Shown here: piece after piece, positions 1-8,903 of the stretch | Layout: every line of letters starts with the position of its first letter | Position numbering within the stretch: the stretch's first letter is position 1 | From: Variovorax boronicumulans | Lineage (GTDB): Bacteria > Pseudomonadota > Gammaproteobacteria > Burkholderiales > Burkholderiaceae_C | Assembly (NCBI RefSeq): GCF_029892485.1 | Contig: NZ_JARXVG010000004.1 | Span: 372,001 to 436,000, forward strand | Direction of reading: 5' to 3' | DNA: 64,000 nt | Position numbers and translations under genes: made by a program | Notes under the pieces: generated by a model | What the model saw: only the letters and a program-made list of their open reading frames with translations | Told to the model about the DNA's origin: nothing | Database searches by the model: none

Positions 1-74
1 AAGGCGGCACGGCGCGCCCGCGCTCGGCCACGGTGGTCATCACGAAGAACGACGGCGGCCTGATCGGCCTCTGA
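1..74 (+). CDS. 3' end of an unidentified gene (partial)
   Basis: An open frame enters the window and ends at TGA 72-74, leaving about 23 C-terminal residues that finish in KNDGGLIGL. The codon usage is GC-rich, like the neighbouring genes. The frame stops just before the palindromic repeat at 81-113, which lies between it and the convergent Lrp gene. There is too little sequence to assign a family. Confidence 0.4.
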   Translation, partial: GGTARPRSATVVITKNDGGLIGL

Positions 75-80
75 GTTCCT

Positions 81-113
81 CGGCCCCCGGGCCAAGCCTG
101 GGGGCGTGCCTAG
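81..113. repeat. palindromic intergenic element between convergent genes
   Basis: GCCCCC and GGGGGC arms form a hairpin around a GCCAAG loop. The right part, 96-113, matches 62741-62758 at 17 of 18 positions. The element supplies the stop codon of the leftward Lrp gene and could also terminate the rightward partial gene. Confidence 0.5.
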
Positions 114-586
114 TTCAAAGGCGCTGCCGGCAACGGCAGCGCCGTCTTGTATCGCACCTGCTTGAGCGCAAAGCTCGAGCGGATCTTCTCGATCCCCGGA
201 ATCGGCGTGAGCTGTTCCATGATGAACCGCTCCAGCGCCGCCATGTCGGCCACGGCGATGCGGATCAGGTAGTCGCTGTCGCCGGTCATCAGATAGCACT
301 CCATCACCTCGTCGTGCTCGGCGATGCGTTGCTCGAAATCGGCGAGCGACTGCTTGCTCTGCGTGGTGAGGCTGATCGAGATGAACACGTTGAGTCCGAG
401 GCCCAGCGCCTTCGCACTCGCGAGCGCCACGTAGCGGTCGATCACGCCGTTCGCTTCGAGCACCTTCACGCGCGCCAGGCACGGCGAGGGCGACAGGTGC
501 ACGCGGCGCGCCAGTTCCACATTCGACAGCGCGCCGTCGCGTTGCAGCTCGTCGAGAATGCGCAGGTCGATGGCATCGAGTTGCAT
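110..586 (-). CDS. Lrp/AsnC family transcriptional regulator, divergent from an E1 dehydrogenase (MdeR-like)
   Basis: A 158-residue protein of normal Lrp/AsnC length. An N-terminal winged helix-turn-helix (about residues 5-60, beginning LDAIDLRILDELQRDG) precedes a RAM ligand-binding domain (about 65-150). The start chosen is the methionine of MQLDAIDLR at 586; an in-frame ATG six codons upstream (604) is possible. It is transcribed away from the large E1 gene at 692, with about 105 bases between them. In Pseudomonas putida the Lrp-type MdeR is divergent from mdeA-mdeB, and MdeB is an AceE-like 2-oxobutyrate dehydrogenase. The arrangement here is similar but lacks the methionine gamma-lyase gene. 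Control of the facing E1 by an amino acid or 2-oxoacid is inferred. Confidence 0.85.
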   Translation of the reverse strand: MQLDAIDLRILDELQRDGALSNVELARRVHLSPSPCLARVKVLEANGVIDRYVALASAKALGLGLNVFISISLTTQSKQSLADFEQRIAEHDEVMECYLMTGDSDYLIRIAVADMAALERFIMEQLTPIPGIEKIRSSFALKQVRYKTALPLPAAPLN

Positions 587-610
587 GAAATGCTTCGGAA
601 TCAAGAGATG

Positions 611-670
611 GCGGAATTTTATGCCGCGACACCGGCGTGGGCTTGCCGGTGCCAGTAGCTAATTTTCCGC
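611..670. promoter_or_regulatory. divergent control region with imperfect inverted repeat
   Basis: GCGGAATTTTA at 611-621 and TAATTTTCCGC at 660-670 are inverted copies matching at 9 of 11 positions. They flank a small hairpin (ACCGGC 631-636, GCCGGT 645-650). The AT-rich cores and the position between the Lrp gene and its facing target suggest an Lrp-type operator. This is inference only. Confidence 0.35.
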
Positions 671-691
671 ATGCCGGCTTAAAGTGCCGTC

Positions 692-3343
692 ATGAACGCC
701 CCGATTTCCGCCGACCAGATGCGCGCGCTGCTGCTCGACAGCCCGATGTCGCATGACCCCGATCCCGCAGAGACCGCCGAATGGCGCGACGCCTTCCTGG
801 CGCTGGCGCAAACGCACGGCCCGCAGCGCGCGCGCCAGATGCTGGTCGAACTGGCCCGCCTCGCGCGGCAGCAACGCATCGGCTGGCAGCCCGAGCTGGC
901 AACGCCTTACGTCAACACCATCGCCGCCGAAGACCAGCCGCCGTTCCCGGGCGACCTCGCGGTGGAAGAGCGCCTGGCTTCGCTGATGCGCTGGAATGCG
1001 CTCGCGATGGTGGCCAAGGCCAATCAGGCGTATGGCGAGCTCGGCGGGCACATCGCGAGTTATGCGAGCGCGGCCGACCTGTTCGAGACGGGCTTCAACC
1101 ACTTCTTCCATGCGCGCAGCGAGCAGCATCGTGGCGACCTCGTGTTCTTCCAGCCGCACAGCGCGCCCGGCGTCTATGCGCGTGCGTTCCTCGAAGGCCG
1201 CTTGAGCGAAGAAGACCTGAAGCACTACCGCCAGGAACTCACCGCGCCGGCCTTCACGGAAGGTAGCGGCGCGCGGGGCCTCAGCAGCTATCCGCATCCG
1301 TACCTGATGCCGGACTTCTGGCAGTTCCCCACCGGCTCGATGGGCATCGGCCCGATCAGCTCGATCTATCACGCGCGCTTCATGCGCTATCTCACGCACC
1401 GCAACCTCCTGAACTGCGAGGGGCGCAAGGTCTGGGGCGTGTTCGGCGACGGCGAGATGGACGAGCCCGAATCGATGAGCGCCTTGACGCTCGCTGCGCG
1501 CGAGAAGCTCGACAACCTCGTGTGGGTCGTCAACTGCAACCTGCAGCGCCTGGACGGCCCGGTGCGCGGCAACGGCCGCATCATCGACGAGCTCGAGAAG
1601 CTCTTCGCCGGGGCAGGATGGAACGTCGTCAAGCTCGTGTGGGGCAGCGACTGGGACGGCCTCTTCGCGCAGGATGTGAGCGGCGCCCTGGCCCGTGTGT
1701 TCGCCAACACCGTCGACGGCCAGATGCAGACCTTCGCCGCGAAGGACGGCCGCTTCAACCGCGACAACTTCTTCGGCCAGAACCCCGAACTCGCGCGCCT
1801 GGCCGAAGGCATGACCGACGAGCAGATCGACCGCCTGAAGCGCGGCGGCCACGACTTGGTGAAGATCCATACCGCCTACGCCGCGGCGGCCAAGCACAAG
1901 GGCCAGCCCACCGTGATCCTCGCCCACACCAAGAAGGGCTACGGCATGGGCAGCGCCGCGCAGGGCAAGATGACCACGCACTCGCACAAGAAGATGGGCG
2001 ACGTGGACCTCATCGAATTCCGCGACCGCTTCAACCTGCCGCTCACCGATGCGCAAGCCACCGCGATGGACTTCTACCGCCCCGCCGAAGACAGCGCCGA
2101 GATGCGCTATCTGCGCCAGCACCGCGAAGCGCTCGGCGGCGCCATGCCGCGCCGCGAGACCGCGTGCGAGGTGGTGCCCAAGCCCGACATCGCGAGCTAC
2201 GCGCAGTTCGCCACCGCCGCGGCCGGCAAGGAGATGAGCACCACCATGGCGTTCGTCCGCATGCTGGGCAACCTCATGAAGGACAAGGCGCTCGGCCCGC
2301 GCATCGTGCCCATCGTGGCCGACGAGGCGCGCACCTTTGGCATGGCCAACCTGTTCAAGCAGGTGGGCATCTATTCGAGCGTGGGCCAGCGCTATGCACC
2401 CGAAGACATCGGCTCGGTGCTCAGCTACCGAGAAGCCACCGACGGGCAGATTCTCGAAGAGGGCATCAGCGAAGCCGGCGCCATCGCGAGCTGGACGGCC
2501 GCGGCCACCAGCTACAGCGTGCATGGCCTGGCGATGCTGCCGTTCTACATCTACTACTCGATGTTCGGCTTCCAGCGCGTGGGCGATGCCATTTGGGCCG
2601 CAGCCGACCAGCGTGCGCGCGGCTTCCTGCTCGGCGCCACCTCGGGCCGCACCACGCTCGGCGGCGAGGGCCTGCAGCACCAGGACGGCAGCAGCCACCT
2701 CGTGGCCGCGACCATCCCGAACTGCAAGGCCTACGACCCGGCTTATGCGGGCGAGATGGCGGTGATCGTCGATGCCGGCATCCGCGAAATGATGGTCGAG
2801 CAGAAGGACGTTTTCTATTACGTCACGCTCATGAACGAGAACTACGCGCAGCCTGATGTGCCGCAGGGTGCGGAAGGCGACATCCTGCGCGGGTGCTATC
2901 GCTTCGGCGTCTACCCGCCCACTTCGGGCAAGGCGAAGAAGAAGGTCACGCTGATGGGCTCGGGCGCGATCCTCACTGAGGTCGTGAAGGCCGCCCAACT
3001 GCTGGCCGAAGAGGGCATCGAGGCCGAGGTGTTCAGCGTCACGAGCTGGAGCGAGCTCGCGCGTGATGGCCTGGCGTGCGAGCAGCGGGCCATCGCCGGC
3101 GAAGAAGCCGGCGTGCCGTTCATCGCGCAGCAGCTCGGCGCCGGCAAGGGCCCGATCGTCGCGGCCACCGACTATGTGCGCGCCGTGCCCGAGAGCGTGC
3201 GCGCCTTCCTCCCCGAAAGCCGCCGCTACCTCACGCTCGGCACCGACGGCTTCGGCCGCAGCGACACGCGTGCGGCATTGCGTTCGTTCTTCGGCGTGGA
3301 CGCGGTGAGCATCGCGCGGGCTGCGCGGTACGCGCTGGGCTGA
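692..3343 (+). CDS. AceE-type 2-oxoacid dehydrogenase E1 component (pyruvate or 2-oxobutyrate)
   Basis: An 883-residue homodimeric E1 of the AceE family, which decarboxylates a 2-oxoacid on thiamine diphosphate and passes the acyl group to an E2 lipoyl domain. The ThDP/Mg motif starts near residue 252 (GDGEMDEPES) and continues to the asparagine of VNCNLQRLDGP, as in AceE. Length and motifs look intact. No E2 (aceF) or E3 (lpd) gene lies next to it, and the divergent Lrp regulator resembles the mdeR-mdeB arrangement in which the E1 prefers 2-oxobutyrate. It may therefore be a second, amino-acid-linked E1 borrowing E2 and E3 encoded elsewhere. The family is certain; the substrate is not. Confidence 0.88.
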   Translation: MNAPISADQMRALLLDSPMSHDPDPAETAEWRDAFLALAQTHGPQRARQMLVELARLARQQRIGWQPELATPYVNTIAAEDQPPFPGDLAVEERLASLMRWNALAMVAKANQAYGELGGHIASYASAADLFETGFNHFFHARSEQHRGDLVFFQPHSAPGVYARAFLEGRLSEEDLKHYRQELTAPAFTEGSGARGLSSYPHPYLMPDFWQFPTGSMGIGPISSIYHARFMRYLTHRNLLNCEGRKVWGVFGDGEMDEPESMSALTLAAREKLDNLVWVVNCNLQRLDGPVRGNGRIIDELEKLFAGAGWNVVKLVWGSDWDGLFAQDVSGALARVFANTVDGQMQTFAAKDGRFNRDNFFGQNPELARLAEGMTDEQIDRLKRGGHDLVKIHTAYAAAAKHKGQPTVILAHTKKGYGMGSAAQGKMTTHSHKKMGDVDLIEFRDRFNLPLTDAQATAMDFYRPAEDSAEMRYLRQHREALGGAMPRRETACEVVPKPDIASYAQFATAAAGKEMSTTMAFVRMLGNLMKDKALGPRIVPIVADEARTFGMANLFKQVGIYSSVGQRYAPEDIGSVLSYREATDGQILEEGISEAGAIASWTAAATSYSVHGLAMLPFYIYYSMFGFQRVGDAIWAAADQRARGFLLGATSGRTTLGGEGLQHQDGSSHLVAATIPNCKAYDPAYAGEMAVIVDAGIREMMVEQKDVFYYVTLMNENYAQPDVPQGAEGDILRGCYRFGVYPPTSGKAKKKVTLMGSGAILTEVVKAAQLLAEEGIEAEVFSVTSWSELARDGLACEQRAIAGEEAGVPFIAQQLGAGKGPIVAATDYVRAVPESVRAFLPESRRYLTLGTDGFGRSDTRAALRSFFGVDAVSIARAARYALG

Positions 3344-3377
3344 GCCCGGGCAGGCCTGCGTTAGAGTCGCGCGGTTC

Positions 3378-4154
3378 ATGACCGCCCGCTTCCAATCCCT
3401 CACCCCCACCGTCCGCCTGGCCGACCAGGTGGCCGATGCGCTTGCGGCCGAGGTGCGCAGCGGGCGGCTGTCCGAAGGCGACCGGTTGCCGACCGAGGCG
3501 GTGCTCGCCGAGCAGTTCGGCGTGAGCCGCACCGTGGTGCGCGAGGCGGTCTCGCGGCTCAAGTCTCTGGGGCTCGTGGATTCGCGCCAGGGCAGCGGCG
3601 TGTACGTGCGTGCCGCGGGCGTCGAGCCGCTGCGCTTCGAGATGCCGCACGTCGCATCGCGCGAAGCGGTGATCCAGATGGTCGAGCTGCGCCGTGCGCT
3701 CGAAGCCGAGGTCGCCGCGCTCGCCGCCGAACGCCGCACCCCTGAAGACGTGCAATGCATCCGCGACGCCATCGACGCGCTGCATGCCGCGGTGGCAGCC
3801 GGCGGCAATGGGGCCGACGAAGACGTGCGCTTTCACCGCGCCATCGCCGAGGCCGCGCGCAACCCCTTCCTGATCGGCACGCTGCAATACCTGCGGCAGT
3901 TCCTGCACGGCGCCACGCGCGTCACCCGCGCCAACGAGGCGCGCCGCGCGGACTTCGCGCGCGAGGTCGCACAGGAGCACGCACAGATCGTCGAAGCCAT
4001 CGAGGCCGGCAATGCGCTCCGCGCCCGCGAGGCCGCCAAGTCCCACATGGACAACGCGATCCGCCGCATCGAGCAGGCCGATCCGGCCTTCTGGCAGCAG
4101 GAAGGCGCGCAACTCGCGCGGCCGCTGGTCGAAGGCTGGCCCGCGGGCCAATAG
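3378..4154 (+). CDS. GntR/FadR family regulator (FCD domain)
   Basis: A 258-residue FadR-subfamily regulator. A GntR winged helix occupies about residues 10-80, including the recognition-helix segment FGVSRTVVREAVSRL. An all-helical FCD effector domain follows (about 95-230), with the R/H pattern expected of its metal-assisted carboxylate pocket. It starts 34 bases after the E1 gene, but the gene set that follows (four-carbon sugar acid catabolism, from 4307) is what FCD regulators usually control. The 152-base gap before 4307 carries a perfect dyad that could be its operator. Likely role: repression of the operon, relieved by a tetronate or a pathway intermediate. Confidence 0.87.
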   Translation: MTARFQSLTPTVRLADQVADALAAEVRSGRLSEGDRLPTEAVLAEQFGVSRTVVREAVSRLKSLGLVDSRQGSGVYVRAAGVEPLRFEMPHVASREAVIQMVELRRALEAEVAALAAERRTPEDVQCIRDAIDALHAAVAAGGNGADEDVRFHRAIAEAARNPFLIGTLQYLRQFLHGATRVTRANEARRADFAREVAQEHAQIVEAIEAGNALRAREAAKSHMDNAIRRIEQADPAFWQQEGAQLARPLVEGWPAGQ

Positions 4155-4202
4155 GAAACGAGGTGTGATTCGAGGGTTTACCCGGTTCGGGGAAGTTGGT
4201 TC

Positions 4203-4229
4203 AGATTTGTATGATGACCTGACAAATCT
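4203..4229. promoter_or_regulatory. candidate GntR operator: perfect 8-bp dyad
   Basis: AGATTTGT (4203-4210) and ACAAATCT (4222-4229) are perfect inverted copies separated by 11 bases. They are unusually AT-rich for this region and sit between the GntR gene and the first gene of the sugar-acid operon. An operator is the simplest reading; the spacer is longer than in many FadR-type sites. Confidence 0.5.
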
Positions 4230-4306
4230 AGAGGCGGCCGCGCTTTCATGGCGACGGGACGACCTCGCTTCTTCCTCATCCAAAGCTGCAAGCGGACCTC
4301 CCTGTC

Positions 4307-5638
4307 ATGACTCCAACCCTCCAGGCCGGCGCGCCCTCGGCCATGGCCGGCCTCCCCGCCGACACCGCACTTGAGAAGCGCACCTATTCCAAGGTCTTCT
4401 GGCGCCTCGTTCCCTTCCTGATGCTCTGCTACGTGGTCGCTTACCTCGACCGGGTGAACGTCGGCTTCGCCAAGCTGCAGATGGGGCAGGACCTGGGCTT
4501 CAGCGAAACGGTGTTCGGCCTGGGCGCGGGCATCTTCTTCCTCGGCTACTTCCTCTTCGAGGTGCCGAGCAACCTGCTTCTGAACCGCGTGGGCGCCCGC
4601 ATGTGGATCGCGCGGATCATGATCACCTGGGGCATCCTCTCCGCCTGCTTCGTGTTCGTCGAAACACCCACCAGCTTCTACATCCTGCGGTTCCTGCTCG
4701 GCGTGGCCGAGGCGGGCTTCTATCCCGGCGTGATCCTCTACCTCACCCAGTGGTACCCCTCGCACCGGCGCGCGCGGATCATCGCGGTCTTCATGTCGGC
4801 GATTCCGGTGGCGGGCATCTTCGGCAATCCGCTGTCGGGCTGGATCATGGACGCCTTCCATGGTGTCTCGTCGATGCACGGCTGGCAGTGGATGTTCATC
4901 ATCGAAGCCGTTCCCGCGGTGCTCGTGGGCGTGATGGTTCTCTTCTACCTGGACAACGGCATCCAGCAGGCGCGCTGGCTCTCGCCCGAGGAAAAGGCCT
5001 TGCTCCAGCGCGAGGTCGAGCGCGACCAGGCGCACGGCGCCAAGGGCCCGCACTCGGTGGCCGCGGTGTTCCGCGATGCGCGCGTGTGGTGGATGGCGCT
5101 GATCTACTTCGCCTTCGTCATGGGCCAGTACGCGTTGACCTTCTGGCTGCCCACGCTGGTGAAGGCCACGGGCGTGCAAGGCAACTTCAACATCGGCTTG
5201 CTGAGCGCGATTCCGTTCGTCTGCGCGATCGTCGCGATGAACCTCTTCGGCCGCAGCGCCGACCGCCGGCAGGAGCGCCGCTGGCATCTGATCGTGCCCG
5301 CGATGATGGGCGCGGTGGGCTTCACCGTGGCCGCCTCGTACACGCAGAACACGGCCGTGTCGCTCGCATTCCTGTCGCTTGCCGCGGCCGGTGTGCTGAC
5401 CTGCGCGCCGCTCTTCTGGTCGCTGCCCACGGCCTTCCTCTCGGGCACGGCCGCAGCGGCCGGCATCGCGGCCATCAATTCGGTGGGGAACCTCGCGGGC
5501 TTCGTGAGCCCCTACCTCATCGGCTACCTCAAGGACCTCACGGGCAGCACGCAGATCGGCATGTACGTGCTGGCCGCTGCGCTGGTGCTCGGAGCCATCG
5601 GCGTGTGGCTCACGCCCAAGCAACTCGTCAATCGCTGA
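4307..5638 (+). CDS. MFS transporter, anion:cation symporter type (sugar acid uptake)
   Basis: A 443-residue, 12-helix major facilitator of the anion:cation symporter family, which includes tartrate, galactonate and phthalate carriers. YLDRVNVGFAKLQM in the first helix region and the loop RFLLGVAEAGFYPGVI are typical. It opens the operon that continues with ltnD, denD, otnK, otnC and otnI, so its likely substrates are L-threonate and D-erythronate. The next gene starts 16 bases downstream. The start at 4307 was kept because it gives a normal N-terminal extension; a second ATG at 4343 is possible. Substrate assignment is inferred from context. Confidence 0.85.
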   Translation: MTPTLQAGAPSAMAGLPADTALEKRTYSKVFWRLVPFLMLCYVVAYLDRVNVGFAKLQMGQDLGFSETVFGLGAGIFFLGYFLFEVPSNLLLNRVGARMWIARIMITWGILSACFVFVETPTSFYILRFLLGVAEAGFYPGVILYLTQWYPSHRRARIIAVFMSAIPVAGIFGNPLSGWIMDAFHGVSSMHGWQWMFIIEAVPAVLVGVMVLFYLDNGIQQARWLSPEEKALLQREVERDQAHGAKGPHSVAAVFRDARVWWMALIYFAFVMGQYALTFWLPTLVKATGVQGNFNIGLLSAIPFVCAIVAMNLFGRSADRRQERRWHLIVPAMMGAVGFTVAASYTQNTAVSLAFLSLAAAGVLTCAPLFWSLPTAFLSGTAAAAGIAAINSVGNLAGFVSPYLIGYLKDLTGSTQIGMYVLAAALVLGAIGVWLTPKQLVNR

Positions 5639-5654
5639 ACGGAGAACCCGCACC

Positions 5655-6581
5655 ATGACAGACACCTCCAACAACACCCCCGTCGTCGGCCTCGTGGGCC
5701 TCGGCGCCATGGGCAGCGGCATGGCGCAATCGCTGCGCCGCGCGGGCCATGCGCCGCATGTGTTCGACGTGCGCCCCGGCGTGGCCGAAGCCTTCGCGCG
5801 CGATGGTGGCACGGCCTGCGACACGCTGGCCGCGCTCGGCGCGCAGTGCGACATCGTGGTCAGCGTGGTCGTCAATGCGGCGCAGACCGAATCGGTGCTG
5901 TTCGGCGACGGCACCACGCCCGGCTGCGCGGCGTCGATGAAGCCGGGCAGCCTCTTCGTGATGTGTTCGACCGTCGACCCGAACTGGTCCGTCGCGCTCG
6001 AAGCGCGCCTCGCGGCGCAGGGCATCCTGTACCTCGATGCGCCCATCTCCGGCGGCGCGGCCAAGGCCGCGAGCGGCCAGATGACGATGATGACCGCGGG
6101 CACGCCCGCCGCCTACGCCAAGGCCGGCGTCCTGCTCGACGCGATGGCGGCCAAGGTCTACCGCCTGGGCGACTCGGCCGGCGCGGGCAGCAAGGTGAAG
6201 GTCATCAACCAGCTGCTGGCCGGCGTGCACATCGCCGCAGCCGCCGAGGCGATGGCGCTGGGCCTGCGCGAAGGCGTGGACCCGGACGCGCTCTACGAAG
6301 TCATCACGCACAGCGCGGGCAACAGCTGGATGTTCGAGAACCGCATGGCGCACGTGCTCGCGGGCGACTACACGCCGCTGTCGGCCGTGGACATCTTCGT
6401 GAAGGACCTGGGCCTCGTGCTCGACGTGGCGCGCGCGAGCAAGTTTCCGCTGCCGCTGTCGTCCACCGCGCACCAGATGTTCATGCAGGCATCGACCGCG
6501 GGCTTCGCGCGCGAGGACGACAGTGCGGTCATCAAGATCTTTCCGGGCATCGAACTGCCTGCCTCGAACAAGAAAGCCTGA
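5655..6581 (+). CDS. ltnD: L-threonate dehydrogenase (beta-hydroxyacid dehydrogenase family)
   Basis: A 308-residue NAD-dependent enzyme of the 3-hydroxyisobutyrate dehydrogenase family. The N-terminal Rossmann motif GLGAMGSGMA, the substrate loop DAPISGGAAKAASGQMTMM and the catalytic lysine in GAGSKVKVINQ (about residue 180) are all present. The match to LtnD, which oxidises L-threonate to 2-oxo-tetronate, rests on sequence resemblance and on the otnK, otnC and otnI genes downstream. GGAGAA provides a ribosome binding site before the ATG. In the described pathway its product is isomerised by OtnI, phosphorylated by OtnK and decarboxylated by OtnC to dihydroxyacetone phosphate. Confidence 0.85.
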   Translation: MTDTSNNTPVVGLVGLGAMGSGMAQSLRRAGHAPHVFDVRPGVAEAFARDGGTACDTLAALGAQCDIVVSVVVNAAQTESVLFGDGTTPGCAASMKPGSLFVMCSTVDPNWSVALEARLAAQGILYLDAPISGGAAKAASGQMTMMTAGTPAAYAKAGVLLDAMAAKVYRLGDSAGAGSKVKVINQLLAGVHIAAAAEAMALGLREGVDPDALYEVITHSAGNSWMFENRMAHVLAGDYTPLSAVDIFVKDLGLVLDVARASKFPLPLSSTAHQMFMQASTAGFAREDDSAVIKIFPGIELPASNKKA

Positions 6582-6599
6582 AGAAGGAATCACGACACC

Positions 6600-7619
6600 A
6601 TGAACATCCTCATCACCGGCGGCTGCGGCTTTCTCGGCGCACGGCTCGCGCGCACGCTGCTCGCGGGCGGCCCGCTCGCACTGGCCGGCGGCGCAGCCAG
6701 GGAGATCTCGCGCATCACGCTGGCCGACCGCGTGCCGCCGCCTGCCGACCTCGCCGCCGACGCGCGCATCCAGTTCGTGCAGGGCGACCTGTACGAGCAG
6801 GCCGGCAACGGCGCATTGCCGCTGGCCGACTCCGATGCCGTCTTCCACCTCGCCGCCGCAGTGAGCGGCGAATGCGAAGCCGACTTCGACCTCGGCATGC
6901 GCAGCAACCTCGACACCACCCGCGCCCTGCTCGACGCCTGCCGCCGTGCGGGCCACGCGCCGGTGTTCGTGTTCTCCAGCTCGGTCGCGGTGTTCGGCGA
7001 TTCGCCCGAGCAGCGCCTGCCCGCGGTGATCGAAGACACGTCGCTGCCGACGCCGCAGAACAGCTACGGCATCCAGAAGTTCATCGGCGAGCAACTCGTG
7101 GCCGACTTCACGCGCAAGGGCTTCGTGCAGGGGCGCAACGTGCGGCTCATGACCGTCTCGGTGCGTCCGGGCCGGCCCAACGGCGCGGCCTCCAGCTTCC
7201 TGAGCAGCATGCTGCGCGAGCCGCTGGCCGGCGAGCGCGCGCGCTGCCCCGTCGCGCCGGAAACGCCTGTCGCATTGGCATCGCCCGGCAACACGGTCGC
7301 GGGCATCGTGCGCGCAGCCACCGCGAGCGCTGCCGAATGGGGCGCTCGCACCGCCATCAACCTGCCCGCGCTGAGCACCACCGTGCGCGAGATGGCCGAT
7401 GCGCTCGAACGCATCGCGGGCAAGGACGCCACGGGTTTGATCGACTGGACGCCCGACGCACAGGTCGCCAGGATCGTCACCAGCTGGCCGAGCCGCATCC
7501 ACGCTGCGCGCGCAGAAGCGCTGGGCCTCAAGGCCGACGCGAGCTTCGACACCATCCTGCGCGACTACGTGCGCGAGAACCCGCAGGCGGTGAAGCTGCC
7601 TGTCGTTACCAAGGACTGA
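6600..7619 (+). CDS. denD: D-erythronate dehydrogenase (extended SDR)
   Basis: A 339-residue extended short-chain dehydrogenase. It has the nucleotide motif GGCGFLG at residues 7-13, a catalytic serine in VFSSSVAVFG and the YxxxK pair in SYGIQK. This subgroup is DenD, which oxidises D-erythronate at C2 to a 2-oxo-tetronate that enters the same OtnI-OtnK-OtnC route as the LtnD product. The presence of both ltnD and denD suggests that the operon serves both L-threonate and D-erythronate. It lies 18 bases after ltnD and 3 bases before otnK, so co-transcription is near certain. Confidence 0.85.
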   Translation: MNILITGGCGFLGARLARTLLAGGPLALAGGAAREISRITLADRVPPPADLAADARIQFVQGDLYEQAGNGALPLADSDAVFHLAAAVSGECEADFDLGMRSNLDTTRALLDACRRAGHAPVFVFSSSVAVFGDSPEQRLPAVIEDTSLPTPQNSYGIQKFIGEQLVADFTRKGFVQGRNVRLMTVSVRPGRPNGAASSFLSSMLREPLAGERARCPVAPETPVALASPGNTVAGIVRAATASAAEWGARTAINLPALSTTVREMADALERIAGKDATGLIDWTPDAQVARIVTSWPSRIHAARAEALGLKADASFDTILRDYVRENPQAVKLPVVTKD

Positions 7620-7622
7620 TCC

Positions 7623-8903
7623 ATGGGCAAACTAGTGCTCGGCTGCATCGCCGACGATTTCACCGGCGCGACCGATCTCGCCAACAACCTGGTGCGCGCC
7701 GGCATGCGCGTGGTGCAGGCCATCGGCGTGCCGGCCACGCCGCTCGATGCGGATGTCGATGCCGTCGTGGTCGCGCTCAAGTCGCGCACCATCGCACCGG
7801 CCGAGGCCATTGCGCAATCGCTGGACGCGCTGCGCTGGCTGCAGGCGCAGGGTGCACAGCAGATCTATTTCAAGTACTGCTCCACGTTCGACAGCACGGC
7901 GCAGGGCAACATCGGCCCCGTCACCGAGGCGCTGATGGAGGCGCTCCAGTGCGACTTCACCATCGCCACGCCCGCCTTCCCCGACAACAAGCGCACCGTG
8001 TTCAAGGGCTACCTTTTCGCGGGCGATGTGCTGCTCAACGAGAGCGGCATGCAGAACCATCCGCTCACGCCGATGACCGATGCGAACCTCGTGCGCGTGC
8101 TGCAGGCGCAGTGCACGCGCAAGGTGGGGCTGATCGATCACGCGGTGGTGGCGCGCGGCGATGCGGCCATCACCGAGCGCATCGCGCAGTTGAGGAGCGA
8201 GGGCATCTCGATCGCCATCGTCGATGCGGTGTCGAACGACGACCTGCTGCGTCTCGGGCCGGCGCTTGCGAAGATGCCGCTGGTCACGGCGGGTTCGGGC
8301 GTGGCCATCGGGTTGCCTGCGAACTTCGGCCTTGCCCCTTCGTCGCAAGCCAGCGCGTTGCCGGCAGCGGGCGGTCTGCGCGCCGTGGTGTCGGGCAGCT
8401 GCTCGCTGGCGACCAACCGCCAGGTGCTCGACTTCATCCAGCGCGGCGGTGCGGCATTGGCGGTCGATCCGCTGCGCATCGCGGCGGGCGTCGATGTCGC
8501 GGCCGAAGCGTTGGCATGGGCCGCACCGCTGGTCGGCAAGCAACCGGTGCTGGTCTATTCCACCGCCGAGGCCGGCGCCGTGAAATCGGTGCAGGGCAAG
8601 CTCGGTGTCGAAGAAGCCGGCGCGATGGTCGAACGCACCATCGCCGCCATCGCACGCGGCCTGGTCGACAAGGGCGTGCGCCAGTTGGTGGTAGCGGGTG
8701 GCGAAACCTCGGGCGCCTGCGTGCAGGCACTGGGCATCGCGCAGATGCAGATCGGCCCGCAGATCGACCCCGGCGTGCCGTGGTGCCACGCGCGCGCCGA
8801 GGCCGCCGGACCCGTCGATGGCGCGGGCGTGCACATCGCGCTCAAGTCCGGCAACTTCGGTGGCGACGATTTCTTCACCAAGGCCTTTACAGTGCTGGCA
8901 TGA
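7623..8903 (+). CDS. otnK: 3-oxo-tetronate kinase
   Basis: A 426-residue member of the four-carbon acid sugar kinase family (formerly DUF1537). The N-terminal domain begins with the family signature CIADDFTGATDLAN and includes KYCSTFDST. The C-terminal nucleotide-binding domain contains VVSGSCSLATNRQV and VVAGGETSGACVQAL. It phosphorylates 3-oxo-tetronate at O4 with ATP. Its stop codon overlaps the otnC start (ATGA at 8900-8903), pointing to translational coupling with the next pathway step. Confidence 0.9.
   Translation: MGKLVLGCIADDFTGATDLANNLVRAGMRVVQAIGVPATPLDADVDAVVVALKSRTIAPAEAIAQSLDALRWLQAQGAQQIYFKYCSTFDSTAQGNIGPVTEALMEALQCDFTIATPAFPDNKRTVFKGYLFAGDVLLNESGMQNHPLTPMTDANLVRVLQAQCTRKVGLIDHAVVARGDAAITERIAQLRSEGISIAIVDAVSNDDLLRLGPALAKMPLVTAGSGVAIGLPANFGLAPSSQASALPAAGGLRAVVSGSCSLATNRQVLDFIQRGGAALAVDPLRIAAGVDVAAEALAWAAPLVGKQPVLVYSTAEAGAVKSVQGKLGVEEAGAMVERTIAAIARGLVDKGVRQLVVAGGETSGACVQALGIAQMQIGPQIDPGVPWCHARAEAAGPVDGAGVHIALKSGNFGGDDFFTKAFTVLA

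Noticed and set aside
659..3808. A 1049-residue open frame antisense to the E1 gene
   Set aside because: GC-rich codon bias keeps the opposite strand open. The translation has repetitive, low-complexity composition with no known domain, while the sense frame is a full AceE-type protein.
4227..4241. Adjacent TCTAGA and GCGGCCGC sites resembling a cloning junction
   Set aside because: The flanking sequence is native-looking on both sides and there is no vector sequence. TCTAGA overlaps the dyad by chance, and such sites occur naturally in GC-rich DNA.
5846..8899. Long frame upstream of and continuous with otnC
   Set aside because: It overlaps ltnD, denD and otnK in another frame. Only the part from ATG 8900 has family resemblance.
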